The notes under the pieces were generated by a model. The model was not told the DNA's origin. It made no database searches and saw only the letters and a list, made by a program, of their open reading frames with translations. DNA of 64,000 nt from Bin55 sp965116055 (lineage in GTDB: Bacteria > Pseudomonadota > Gammaproteobacteria > Pseudomonadales > Azotimanducaceae): contig OZ220466.1 in NCBI GenBank assembly GCA_965116055.1, forward strand, positions 186,001 to 250,000. Direction: 5' to 3'. Of this stretch, positions 1-9,044 are shown in pieces (position 1 is the first letter of the stretch; each line of letters opens with the position of its first letter). The translations under genes were made by a program, and so were the position numbers.

Positions 1-13
1 AAAACGTTCGAGT

Positions 14-1030
14 CTAACTTGTGTACTCGTGCACGAGATCCACGAGATAGCGGACATGATCAACTGGCGTTTGCGGCACGATGCCGTGCCCGACATTAAA
101 GATGTGTCCAGGTCGACGTGCAACGGCATCAAGGATAGTCTTGGTTTGCACCTCAATGGTGGCGCGATCAGCGCATAGCGTCAACGGATCCAAATTGCCC
201 TGGATCGCAACCGTACCAAGATCGTCCCACACGTCTGTGAGCGATACGCGCCAATCCAATGCCATGAAATCCGGGCCCGTCGCCTGCATGGTTCGCAAGA
301 GATGGCCATTGCCAACGGCGAAATAGCTGATCGGCACGCGACCGCCAATCATCTGCATCAAACGACGCGTGGGCGTCGCGACATAACGGTCGAAGTCGCC
401 TGTCGCCAATGTGCCGACCCAGCTGTCGAATATCTGAACCGCATGCACTCCTGCGTCGATCTGCAACGAGACGTAGTCGCCGACTGCATCTACCAACTTG
501 TCGAGCAACTGTTGCCAAACCGCGGGTTCACGATACATGAATTGCTTCGTTTTCGCAAAATTCCGCGAACTCTTGCCTTCAATCGCGTAGCTCGCCAACG
601 TAAACGGGGCACCTGCAAAACCGATCAGTGCAATGCCCGTCGGTAAATCTTGCAGAATATTGCTGATCGTCCGCTCAATATAACCAACGCCTTCCTGTGC
701 GGGCACCACGCGAACCCGATCCACATCCGCGGTATCGCAGATTGGGTTAGCGAAGACGGGACCGACACCTGGTTTGTAGTCGAGGTCGAACCCCATCGGC
801 TCCAGCATGGGTAACAGATCGGCGAACATGATCGCCGCGTCCACACCGAGGATTCGCTGTGCATCAAGGGTGACTTTGGCTGCTAGCTCAGGGTTCTTGA
901 AAAACTCCAAACTCGGCATATCACCTTTTGTCCGGCCATACTCCGGCATGTAGCGGCCGGCCTGCCGATTAAGCCAAATCGGCGTATAAGGCGTCGGGCG
1001 GCCGCGACAGGCGTCTAGAAATACGCTCAA
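14..1030 (-). CDS. hemE: Uroporphyrinogen decarboxylase HemE
   Basis: Decarboxylates the four acetate side chains of uroporphyrinogen III to give coproporphyrinogen III, a cytoplasmic step of haem synthesis. The 338-residue protein carries both family signatures: PIWLNRQAGRY near residues 17-27, with Asn where Met is usual, and GFAGAPFTLASY further on. The FADLL segment near residue 70 holds the expected catalytic aspartate. The length is close to the usual 345-355. The likely start is TTG at 1030, because the upstream fabV stop overlaps it as TTGA, so translation is probably coupled. It lies downstream of fabV on the same strand. An alternative start is possible, but the family N-terminus begins only a few residues before the first signature. 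Confidence 0.97.
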   Translation of the reverse strand: MSVFLDACRGRPTPYTPIWLNRQAGRYMPEYGRTKGDMPSLEFFKNPELAAKVTLDAQRILGVDAAIMFADLLPMLEPMGFDLDYKPGVGPVFANPICDTADVDRVRVVPAQEGVGYIERTISNILQDLPTGIALIGFAGAPFTLASYAIEGKSSRNFAKTKQFMYREPAVWQQLLDKLVDAVGDYVSLQIDAGVHAVQIFDSWVGTLATGDFDRYVATPTRRLMQMIGGRVPISYFAVGNGHLLRTMQATGPDFMALDWRVSLTDVWDDLGTVAIQGNLDPLTLCADRATIEVQTKTILDAVARRPGHIFNVGHGIVPQTPVDHVRYLVDLVHEYTS

Positions 1031-2226
1031 GCGCGAGTAATGCGCGTCAGATCGGACAACTCTGCGTCGTAGTCAACATCCGCGCGACCGAAACCAAAAA
1101 TCTTCAAGAATTCCTCGCTGAATCCTTGTACATCGGCGAGCTCCGCCAGGTTATGGTCGTCAATTTCACGCCAATGTCGCCTCACTGCGTCCTGTACGCT
1201 TGCGTCCATCTCGAAGTTATCCATGCGTACCCGCCCTTCCGCGTCAACACGGCGCATGTTGTCACCATAGAGTTGTTCGCGAAACAAACGGTTGATGTGC
1301 TCAATGCAATCTTCATGAGTACCCGTTACTTTCATCACCTGGAACAGAATCGAAAAGTACAAAGGTACGACAGGAATGGCCGTACTGGCTTGTGTGACAA
1401 CGGCTTTCAAGACTGCTACGATCGCTTCCGCACCATGGACCCCGTAACGCGCATTGAGTTCAACGCAGGTTCGGTCAAGATCTTCCTTCGCTTTACCCAA
1501 CGTACCGCCGCGATAGATGGGATAGGTGAGTTCATTGCCTAGATAGGTAAACGCGATTGTCTTGAAGTGATCGCTTAAAACCCCCGCCGCTGCACATTGG
1601 TCCACCCAACGCTGCCAGTCGTCACCGCCCATGACAGAGATTGTCGCCGCAGTCTCTTGGTCGGTCGCCGGGGTTAACGATACCGGGGCTAATCGACCCG
1701 TCCCGCGTAACACGTCGAGCGTGAGGGTGCGCGCTTCGAAAGTCTCGCCTAACGGCTTTATGGTAGACCGAAACCGTTCACCGGTATCCGGATGAACTCG
1801 TACCGGCGGCGCGAGACTGTAAACCAATAAATCGACCGGTTCGTAGTTCGCCCTCAGCTCGTCAATAACGTCACTCTTCACTTCGTGCGAGAAAGCATCG
1901 CCATCGAACGAAGTAGCCCGCAAACCTGCATCGTGTGCAAGCCGGTCGAATGCAGCGTTGTTATACCAACCCGCAGAGGCTGGTTTGTTACCGTCGGGCG
2001 CTTTTTCCAACGAAACGCCAATCGTATCCGCACCGCACCCAAAGGCTGCCGCCACGCGCGATGCCAAGCCGTAACCGCCGGACGCACCTACCACCAGCGC
2101 GGTCCGACATCCATCGTGTCGACCTAAAGAACGAGTCCGCTCAGCCTGTTCACGTACATTTGCAGCACAACCCAACGGGTGCGCCGTGGTGCAGATGAAG
2201 CCGCGGATCCGGGGCTTAACTATCAC
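1027..2226 (-). CDS. fabV: Enoyl-[ACP]/trans-2-enoyl-CoA reductase FabV
   Basis: NADH-dependent enoyl reductase of the FabV type, the last reduction step of fatty acid elongation. FabV enzymes are known to be poorly inhibited by triclosan. The 399-residue protein starts with the typical IVKPRIRGFICTTAHPLGC, has the Rossmann glycine stretch VGASGGYGLASR near residue 50, and the FabV active-site signature YPIYRGGTLGKAKEDL with its Tyr and Lys. Length and start match the family. The stop overlaps the hemE start by four bases. Pairing with hemE is not a pathway link I can explain; the two are probably only co-transcribed. Confidence 0.97.
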   Translation of the reverse strand: MIVKPRIRGFICTTAHPLGCAANVREQAERTRSLGRHDGCRTALVVGASGGYGLASRVAAAFGCGADTIGVSLEKAPDGNKPASAGWYNNAAFDRLAHDAGLRATSFDGDAFSHEVKSDVIDELRANYEPVDLLVYSLAPPVRVHPDTGERFRSTIKPLGETFEARTLTLDVLRGTGRLAPVSLTPATDQETAATISVMGGDDWQRWVDQCAAAGVLSDHFKTIAFTYLGNELTYPIYRGGTLGKAKEDLDRTCVELNARYGVHGAEAIVAVLKAVVTQASTAIPVVPLYFSILFQVMKVTGTHEDCIEHINRLFREQLYGDNMRRVDAEGRVRMDNFEMDASVQDAVRRHWREIDDHNLAELADVQGFSEEFLKIFGFGRADVDYDAELSDLTRITRA

Positions 2227-2265
2227 ACTTCGAATCGTTCAACGAAAGTGCAAATTAAACGAGCA

Positions 2266-4251
2266 TTAGTTTGCCAAGAGGTGTTCGCGAAGAAACATCG
2301 TCACAACATACAACCAGTAATCCCGATTAGGCTTCTTGCGGAAACCATGACCTTCGTCGTTTGCGAGCACATACCACACCGGTATGTCCCGCGCTTGCAA
2401 GGCATCCACGATCTGGACGCTTTCCGACGCGGGTACGCGCGGATCGTTTTTACCTTGGCCGATAAGTAGTGGTGCAGTCATGCGTTCGACATGATGAAGT
2501 GGCGCGATCGAATTCAAGAATGCACGCATGGCCGGGTCGCGCTCGTCACCGTACTCTGCGCGCCGTAAATCGCGACGGTAATCCTGCGTATTTTCCAGAA
2601 ATGTGACGAAGTTACTGATACCAACTATTTCAATGCCGGCTTTCAAACGATCGCTGTAGTGCACGAGCGAAGCCAACACCATATAGCCGCCGTAAGAGCC
2701 GCCCATCGTGGCAACGCGCGATGCATCCATGTTTTCCTGCGTGGCAATGAAGTCCAACAACGCCCCAATATCCTTGACCGAATCTTCGCGACGATAGTCG
2801 TTATCCAACCCGAGATAGGTCTTACCGTATCCCGCAGACCCCCGCACGTTAGGTACCCAGACGGCGATGCCGAGCTCATTCACATAGAACTGAAATGTTG
2901 ATGAAAAGCCGGGTCGGTATTGCGACTCCGGTCCGCCGTGTATATGGATCAGTACCGGATGCGGTCCCTTGGATGCGGGTTCGAATACGAATACGGGAAT
3001 CTGTCTGTCGTCAAATGTGGGATAGTGCAACAGCGTTGGACTGACCATCGCTTCTTGATTCAGCTCGCCGAGTTCGGATTGCGTCCAACGCGTCAACGCT
3101 TGACTCTCCAGGTCCAAGACATACACATCGGTCTGCGCAACCGGCGTTTGGTACGAGAAAGCCATGCGAGCATTGTCGTGGCTAAAGCGAATGTTGGACA
3201 TGCGGCCTGAAGGCAGCTCCGGTAACTTGAGTTCCTCGGCGGCAGCGAGATCCAACACGTGGGTCTTGGTGTATCCAGCCTCGTTGACTACATAAGCTAA
3301 CAAAGACCGATCATGTGACATTCGAAAATAGGAGACATCCCAGTTCAACGCTGGCGAACGCGGGCTCACGGCGCCCGATGCCAAATTCAGCTCGAACACT
3401 CGTTCATTCTCGCCATCAAGAAACGACACGAAGTACACGCTAGCGGCCGAGGCATCATAAGCCACAGACCGGATTGACATCTTGCCCTGATCTTCAAGCA
3501 AACGTTTTCGTGTAAGCGTGTTCAAATCCACCTCATAGAGCTCCGACTCAACCACGCTTACGTATCGAGAAATGAGCAACCGTTGTTCGTCCGGCGACCA
3601 GTCTTCTACGTACCAACCAACGCCTTGCCCTTGTTGGACGACGATTCGTTCGCCGCCCATCATTTGAATAAACAGATCTGTGTCGCGGCCATTGAGTTCG
3701 GTCGACGAATATGCGAGCTTGGTACCCGAGGGGCTATACAACGCACCCGTATAGCGTGACTTGCCATCCGTTAACATGGTGCTTGAACGGGTCTCCAGGT
3801 CCATCAGGAACAACTGATAACTCTCGCTGCCGCCGACATCCTTGGCATATACGAACTGAGTGGGTCGTGCTACTGGCGGTACGAGCGCGCTACCAATCGG
3901 TTCCGCGGCAAACGTCAATTGCTCGCGCATGCCAAGGGGCGCACGCACTAGATGGAGTTGCGTGGTATCGCCAAAACGCGTCCTGATGAGCAGACTATCG
4001 CCTAACCAATCGACTATGGCAGCTGAGCGGACATTCTGGTAACGACCTACACTTTCGACGAGCTTCGCAGGCACGGACGGTACATTGGTCATGTCCATCG
4101 CGATAGGCGGCTGCACCACAGGCTCAGACGCCGATATCTCCGACTTAATAGCGGTGAATGGTGTCATCGCGCACGCTGAGACCAACAACACGGCCCAACA
4201 TAAACGCCGCCAAATATGCAGTCGATCAGTAAGAGAGTACACGATGGTCAT
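2266..4251 (-). CDS. S9 family (prolyl oligopeptidase-like) peptidase, exported
   Basis: Serine peptidase of the S9 family, probably cleaving short peptides in the periplasm or on the membrane. The N-terminus has a basic stretch and a hydrophobic segment (CWAVLLVSACAM), consistent with a signal peptide or lipoprotein signal. Residues of about 50-400 form a beta-propeller-like region. The last 250 residues are an alpha/beta hydrolase with the nucleophile in GGSYGGY, the acid in GKNDPRVP and the histidine in DEGHGF. The length of 661 is normal for acylaminoacyl-peptidase-like S9C members. It lies 39 bp upstream of fabV on the same strand, so a common transcript is possible. Substrate unknown. 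Confidence 0.93.
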   Translation of the reverse strand: MTIVYSLTDRLHIWRRLCWAVLLVSACAMTPFTAIKSEISASEPVVQPPIAMDMTNVPSVPAKLVESVGRYQNVRSAAIVDWLGDSLLIRTRFGDTTQLHLVRAPLGMREQLTFAAEPIGSALVPPVARPTQFVYAKDVGGSESYQLFLMDLETRSSTMLTDGKSRYTGALYSPSGTKLAYSSTELNGRDTDLFIQMMGGERIVVQQGQGVGWYVEDWSPDEQRLLISRYVSVVESELYEVDLNTLTRKRLLEDQGKMSIRSVAYDASAASVYFVSFLDGENERVFELNLASGAVSPRSPALNWDVSYFRMSHDRSLLAYVVNEAGYTKTHVLDLAAAEELKLPELPSGRMSNIRFSHDNARMAFSYQTPVAQTDVYVLDLESQALTRWTQSELGELNQEAMVSPTLLHYPTFDDRQIPVFVFEPASKGPHPVLIHIHGGPESQYRPGFSSTFQFYVNELGIAVWVPNVRGSAGYGKTYLGLDNDYRREDSVKDIGALLDFIATQENMDASRVATMGGSYGGYMVLASLVHYSDRLKAGIEIVGISNFVTFLENTQDYRRDLRRAEYGDERDPAMRAFLNSIAPLHHVERMTAPLLIGQGKNDPRVPASESVQIVDALQARDIPVWYVLANDEGHGFRKKPNRDYWLYVVTMFLREHLLAN

Positions 4252-4874
4252 GGTGGTCCGGTACGATGCGCCAAGTGAACAAGTGTAGTGGCCATCAAAT
4301 TGGCGATACCGAATAAGCGTGTCGGTGGCTGCTCAATCCTATGCAGTAAGCACTTGTGATGGTCGCGAGACAATGTACGCGGATTTCAGCATCCAATTCA
4401 ATGGGTTATATCGGGGTAAAGCAGCTGAAACAAGCAGATTCTGTACTCTTCTAACAGTTTCTGTCACGTCCTTTACTTGGAGTGATAACCATTTGGTCAA
4501 CGACTTCGACTAGCTTGGAAACGAGCAGGTTAACCATGTAGGAGATTGCAAAGCCGGGGGACTTTCCGCCAAGCTTCTACACAACCTGAACCTGAACTCC
4601 ATGCCGACGGAGCCCAGCCAACAGACTTTGCTAGTCACCAAACCTACGTTGGTGGTCCGTAGTCACTAGATGTCAACATGAGCACTTCGAACACCTTCTT
4701 AGCCGTCGCTCAAGGCGCACCGCTCTTTCATTGCACACACCGTGCAATCGGGCTGTTCATCACAAGGGCCGCGGGTTTCGAGCGTATCAGTTGAGGAATC
4801 GGACACCTTGACGAACGCGAACTACATATCTGCGGTGTATAACACGCAACAATTGGGTTACTTGATGCATCAGC
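4252..4874. other. Divergent intergenic region between S9 peptidase and dapD
   Basis: These 620 bp separate two divergent genes and must hold both promoters. Short open frames exist but show no codon bias or family motif, and I found no strong sigma70 pair, repeat or RNA gene. The part from 4540 to 4800 is richer in GC and could be a decayed gene, but nothing is recognisable. Confidence 0.4.
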
Positions 4875-5711
4875 ATGTCGCTTGAACAAACGATTAACGA
4901 CCTATGGGACATGCGCGAGTCCTTATCGGTGAACACCACGGGGACATCGCGAGACGCTGTCAACGAGGTCTTGAACGCCTTGGATCGCGGTGAACTGCGC
5001 GTGGCCGAGAAGGTTAACGGCCAGTGGCTGGTCAATGAATGGATCAAGAAAGCGGTGCTGCTCAGCTTCTTGATCAATCCGATGCGACGGATGTCGGGCG
5101 GTCCGGACGGTTCGTCGTGGTGGGATAAAGTCCCCGCGAAATTCACCCATTGGGACGATGCGCAGTTTGCTGCGGCCGGCTTTCGGGCCGCGCCGACAGC
5201 TTATGTGCGCCATTCGGCTTATATTGCCCCCAATGTCGTGTTGATGCCAAGTTACGTCAATCTCGGCGCGTATATCGATCGCGGTACGATGATTGATACG
5301 TGGGCGACGGTAGGTTCCTGTGCACAGATCGGTAAGAACTGCCATATCTCCGGCGGGGCTGGGATCGGTGGCGTTCTTGAACCCTTGCAGGCGCAGCCGG
5401 TGATCGTCGAGGATCACTGCTTCATCGGGGCGCGATCCGAAATCGTCGAAGGCGTCATCGTGGAAGAAGGCGCTGTGCTATCCATGGGGGTGTTTATCGG
5501 CGCCTCCACCAAGATTGTCGATCGGCACACCGGCGAGATTCACGTCGGTCGCGTGCCGGCTTATGCAGTTGTGGTACCAGGCTCGCTACCGCAAGGCACG
5601 AACGAGCATGGCGCTGTACGACCTAGTCTTTACTGTGCGGTGATCATCAAAACCGTTGATGCTCAGACACGCGCAAAAACATCAATCAATGACATTTTGC
5701 GCGAACACTAA
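4875..5711 (+). CDS. dapD: Tetrahydrodipicolinate N-succinyltransferase DapD
   Basis: Transfers succinyl from succinyl-CoA to tetrahydrodipicolinate in the succinylase branch of lysine and meso-diaminopimelate synthesis (cytoplasm). The 278-residue protein has the N-terminal helical domain, then the left-handed beta helix of hexapeptide repeats (from about residue 110), including GAYIDRGTMIDTWATVGSCA and GGAGIGGVLEPLQA, both strongly conserved in DapD. The C-terminus reads IKTVDAQTRAKTSINDILR, as in most homologues. ATG at 4875 gives the usual length. It stands alone between two genes on the other strand, so it is probably monocistronic. Confidence 0.97.
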   Translation: MSLEQTINDLWDMRESLSVNTTGTSRDAVNEVLNALDRGELRVAEKVNGQWLVNEWIKKAVLLSFLINPMRRMSGGPDGSSWWDKVPAKFTHWDDAQFAAAGFRAAPTAYVRHSAYIAPNVVLMPSYVNLGAYIDRGTMIDTWATVGSCAQIGKNCHISGGAGIGGVLEPLQAQPVIVEDHCFIGARSEIVEGVIVEEGAVLSMGVFIGASTKIVDRHTGEIHVGRVPAYAVVVPGSLPQGTNEHGAVRPSLYCAVIIKTVDAQTRAKTSINDILREH

Positions 5712-5775
5712 GGCCGGACGCTTGTACGGATGAAGGTCATGCAAGGATGACGATCACTGGCTAGACCGCTAGGGT

Positions 5776-7971
5776 TCAATCCTCAATATGGTGTTCAAAT
5801 AGCACGTTGCCGTCTCTATCCACAACTTGCGCTTGCATCTGAGGTGAGGTATAGATAGGTAAGCGCACGCCCCAGGTGAGATCGTCATTCGGACCATGGT
5901 CAGTGTGCAACACATGCACGCCATCTTCGTAGACTACCGTCCCGGACGGCAGATGGATGAGCCGGATACGGAAGTCGCTCTTACGGCGATCCGGCGGAAA
6001 TGCGGACTTCGCCACGACTTTCGCGGATCGTAGGATCCACGCGCCGCTTGCTTCAACTGCCCCCATCAGCATGTAGCTACGACCTTCCATGACGTCAAAT
6101 CCACGCACGACAGGCGTCGGCGGCATGGACGCAACCGCCGTGGGGCCAAAGCGTCGCACAAAGTAATCGTTGGCCTTACCGTAGCTATATTGACTCGTGA
6201 AGGTCTCAATGCAATACGCCATGATATCGTGCACCTTGCTGAGTTGAATCCCTTCGCTACCGATTGGTTGGCGAGCGCGCATGCGCCACCCACCCTCCGC
6301 GCCAATGGAGCCGTCGGAGTAGGGAAAGTCGGGATCCGGATCGGCAAGATCCGCACCACACGCCGGGGCATGTTGGAGTGATAAATTGTGACCTAATTCA
6401 TGCGCGATCGTGTTGTCCGAGCAGAACGGGCTAATTTCGCCTGTCAAGCCTATATTGGCACCGACATAAGCTAAGCCGCACAACTCCACTGTGTCTAGTT
6501 GCTTGAAGATACCGTGATGGAACTCGTCCCGATCAGCTTCGCGAAGCCACCGCTCGAAAAGCAACGTGAGCGTTTCGTGGGGGTCAAACGGCTCCTGATT
6601 GGTGACATCAAAGCCGTTCTCAACCTTGACGGTATATACGCCGATAGGCATCAGATCATAGATTGCATCAAGATACGGATTGAGGTCGGTTAGATCGGGT
6701 TCGCCGTGATGAGCAACGATCGGAATGAGGTGAAGGTTGAGGGTCGGCAGCTCGTCAAAGGCCAGCAAGTTCACATCGAACGGAATGTCATTCAAGGTCT
6801 CGTCTCGCTGCGGAAACGCATCGTTTGGATCAATGCGAATGTGCATGGCACCGAGCTTGGTTACATCGGGCGCGTTGACATCGAAGACGACCCGGCGGAT
6901 GTAATGGGTACGTGTACCCGAAAGATTCGGCGCCAGAGTGCTCGCGCTGATCTTTTCGATGGACACATCGGCCGGCATATTGGGAGTAAATAAGTCGAAA
7001 TCAAGTTCGTTGGCTTCCGCCGATGTAAATTCGACGGTGACGAACAACTGTCGATTGGCACCGAGGCGCAACGCGTTGGAGTCCTGGTAGAACATCGGGG
7101 TAGGAGTCGCCTGCCAGACACGTTCTGACGACAAGGTGAAATCAATGCGACCCAGCAAAGGGCCCTGGTGAAACTTCGCCGCAACCGCATGAATATCCTC
7201 AAACGTACAGGTCACCATCCACTCGACTCGTTCGGATGCACTCCCGACGCGAATGTGCAATGCGATGCGGTGGTCACCTATCTCGGCGCATGCATATCTC
7301 AGCCGATTGTCGATTTCGACTCCTGGTTGCACGGACCCTGAGGAATTGGTAATTTGCAGTCTAGAGACATCGGAACTTACCTCGTAACTCAATGCATTCG
7401 ACTCGTCACCAGTCGTCGAAAAACGCCAACGCAACGACGCGAGCGCCGACTCGGTACGCGCTACTCTCATGTCATCTACAGGCGTAAAGGCGATCTGTTC
7501 TTCCGTACACATGACAGCCCATGTCAACGTTTCGGTCGCCGTTCCCACCCGCAATGTCAGTTGTATTTCTGCAGCACCAGCGGTAGCGCACGTAAAACTT
7601 AATTGCGTCTGGATGCTGGTACCAGGCGCCACGCTGCCAGAACCAGCGGCAATTCGAACGCCTGCCGTTGACGACGACACCGTGTAGCTGACCGCGCCCG
7701 GGTTTGTGGCAGTCGAACGAAACACCCAAGTTAAAGTCGCTTCGCCGGCATATCCGACCGACGCTGTCGCGGGAGCGGGCTCAGCCGACACCGAAATCGT
7801 GTAGCTAATCGGCGCAGCAGGAGGCGGGGATGGATTCGCCGGCTCGCTACCGCCGCCGCCACAGCTCGTCAAGCCTACCGCCGCGCTAAAAGCTGCGAAG
7901 GCGTGAAACGCTCGTATCAACCAACCGCGCACGAACAACGTATCTCTTGAAAATCCTTCAATGTATCTCAT
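5776..7971 (-). CDS. Secreted metzincin-like metalloprotease lipoprotein, two beta repeats
   Basis: Predicted lipoprotein of 731 residues: an N-terminal hydrophobic segment ends in a lipobox-like LTSC followed by GGGGS and a Pro-rich linker. Two tandem repeats of about 100 residues (roughly 55-255) follow, each ending in W-x-V-x-C (WAVMC, WMVTC) and each with a second Cys in a Y/F-x-C context, so each is probably a disulfide-closed beta sandwich. A middle domain leads to a zinc site near residue 524, HELGHNLSLQHAPAC, i.e. HExxHxxxxxH, and a Met-turn candidate, IMAYC. Substrate unknown. The gene at 33501-37835 has the same architecture with nine repeats. The reading as a metzincin is from the motif; peptidase activity is inferred. 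Confidence 0.85.
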   Translation of the reverse strand: MRYIEGFSRDTLFVRGWLIRAFHAFAAFSAAVGLTSCGGGGSEPANPSPPPAAPISYTISVSAEPAPATASVGYAGEATLTWVFRSTATNPGAVSYTVSSSTAGVRIAAGSGSVAPGTSIQTQLSFTCATAGAAEIQLTLRVGTATETLTWAVMCTEEQIAFTPVDDMRVARTESALASLRWRFSTTGDESNALSYEVSSDVSRLQITNSSGSVQPGVEIDNRLRYACAEIGDHRIALHIRVGSASERVEWMVTCTFEDIHAVAAKFHQGPLLGRIDFTLSSERVWQATPTPMFYQDSNALRLGANRQLFVTVEFTSAEANELDFDLFTPNMPADVSIEKISASTLAPNLSGTRTHYIRRVVFDVNAPDVTKLGAMHIRIDPNDAFPQRDETLNDIPFDVNLLAFDELPTLNLHLIPIVAHHGEPDLTDLNPYLDAIYDLMPIGVYTVKVENGFDVTNQEPFDPHETLTLLFERWLREADRDEFHHGIFKQLDTVELCGLAYVGANIGLTGEISPFCSDNTIAHELGHNLSLQHAPACGADLADPDPDFPYSDGSIGAEGGWRMRARQPIGSEGIQLSKVHDIMAYCIETFTSQYSYGKANDYFVRRFGPTAVASMPPTPVVRGFDVMEGRSYMLMGAVEASGAWILRSAKVVAKSAFPPDRRKSDFRIRLIHLPSGTVVYEDGVHVLHTDHGPNDDLTWGVRLPIYTSPQMQAQVVDRDGNVLFEHHIED

Positions 7972-8042
7972 GGTCGGCGGCGGCTACTCATAAACACCAT
8001 CAAAGGGCAGGAAGTTTCCCTATGACGCGTACTGCGCGTCAT

Positions 8043-8270
8043 TCAGCGCGATGGCGTGGCGAGTTCTCCTACCAGCGCATCTTCGTCCGGGAAGTCACCG
8101 CAATCGTGCTTGGAAAACACCAACCGGTCGTCAACCCGTACGTCAAACACCCCGCCAGATCCTTCAAGCAACGCCGTTGACGCGCCTAAGGCGGACTCCA
8201 ACTTGGCAGCCAAACTGGCCGCTTTCGGTTTATAGCCTCAAGAAGTACAGTATGTAATCGTGATATGCAT
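8043..8270 (-). CDS. Selenoprotein W-like (SelW/Rdx family) protein with in-frame TGA (Sec)
   Basis: A 75-residue gene visible only if the in-frame TGA at 8238-8240 is read as selenocysteine (U). The translation begins MHITITYCTSUGYKPKAA, giving the CxxU redox motif followed by GYKP exactly as in selenoprotein W. It continues with a GGVFDVRVDDRLVFSKHD stretch and ends with FPDEDALVGELA, both typical of the Rdx/SelW thioredoxin-like fold. Readthrough to the real stop at 8043-8045 keeps the frame throughout. A purine-rich AGGTGG lies about 7 bases before the ATG. It lies 71 bp upstream of the metzincin gene on the same strand. A candidate bSECIS hairpin follows the TGA. The family is known as Cys or Sec forms and is thought to act in thiol redox; the partner is unknown. 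The genome should also encode SelA, SelB, SelC and SelD. Confidence 0.88.
8206..8222 (-). promoter_or_regulatory. Candidate bacterial SECIS hairpin
   Basis: On the minus strand, 15 bases after the TGA codon, a 7-bp stem (GCGGCCA with TGGCTGC, one G-U pair) closes a GTT loop. The loop starts 22 bases after the TGA and begins with G. Both fit the published bSECIS pattern of an apical loop 16-37 bases downstream with G in the first two positions. The hairpin lies inside the coding region, as usual in bacteria. Not tested by folding software. Confidence 0.55.
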
Positions 8271-8888
8271 GACCTAACCACCTAGGAACTAGGTAAATCA
8301 TACTGACCGAAGATACCTGTTGGCCGTCTATCGTGTACGGCATAACGATCAGTATCCTTCGTCTCGGTGCCTGGATCGCCGCCAACCGTCGCTTGAAGTG
8401 GCGCACATACGGTTTGACCTATCCTACCGCGGCAGCGTATTGAGGTCATCGGTGATGCACGGATCAACCTCAAGTCCATGCGAGGAATTTTTCGATAGAT
8501 TGATCGGTCAACAACCGTGGCAGTTATTTCGTCGGTTGAGGGGGTGTCATCGAATTTTCTCGCTCGATATGTCCCGGATTCATTGTCTTCATTATTGATG
8601 AGTCGCGATAGTGTTAACACACCTAACAAATTCCGCAACCCAGATTGAAGAGCAAGAGGATCCAGAGGAAGCACGGAAAGCCCAAAAGTGCCTAACCGAG
8701 ATTTGTCAACGCTCCGTTCAGTGAACCGAGACGCTGTGAAGGCAGAGGGGATCAGCATGTACCTTCGGATCAGTATACTAATTCTGACGCCGCAACCATC
8801 TGTAAGGCATTTCAGGATCTTCTCTCGTTCAAGCATGCCAATGAGTCCAGAGAGAGAGAGGAGGTGAAAAACGGGTTCAAGGTGCTTA
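8271..8888. other. Left edge of the defence island, no convincing gene
   Basis: This stretch separates the selenoprotein gene from the defence operon. A long open frame on the minus strand (8282-9019) has no recognisable motif, no good start and overlaps the first island genes antisense, so I do not call it. A purine-rich run with a strong Shine-Dalgarno-like AGGAGGTG (8859-8866) sits 22 bases before the next ATG, too far for it. No integrase, tRNA or attachment repeat was seen. Confidence 0.4.
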
Positions 8889-9044
8889 ATGGCAACAAAA
8901 CAAACTGACGCGAGCAACCACCGGCTGGTACCCTTGTATTTCACGGATACCGATGTCGCGGGCCCCAAGACCACCATCGCTCCAACAAAGCGACGCGATG
9001 TGATCAAGGTACGCGCCAACGTTCAGGTGCCAGGAGACAGTTGA
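8889..9044 (+). CDS. Small ORF translationally coupled to the defence helicase
   Basis: A 51-residue open frame, MATKQTDASNHRLVPLYF at its start, ending in a TGA that overlaps the next ATG by one base (TGATG). AAGG lies six bases before its ATG. The tight overlap with the helicase gene is the main support. It has no motif I recognise, is rich in Thr, Val and basic residues, and could be a leader peptide or a small accessory protein. It may equally be chance. Confidence 0.4.
   Translation: MATKQTDASNHRLVPLYFTDTDVAGPKTTIAPTKRRDVIKVRANVQVPGDS

Noticed and set aside
8023..8041. Terminator after the selenoprotein gene
   Set aside because: A 7-bp hairpin (TGACGCG with CGCGTCA) is present just after the stop, but no T-run follows, so a Rho-independent terminator is not supported.
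8282..9019. 245-codon minus-strand frame at the island edge
   Set aside because: No motif, poor start, unusual composition and antisense overlap with the small ORF before the helicase.
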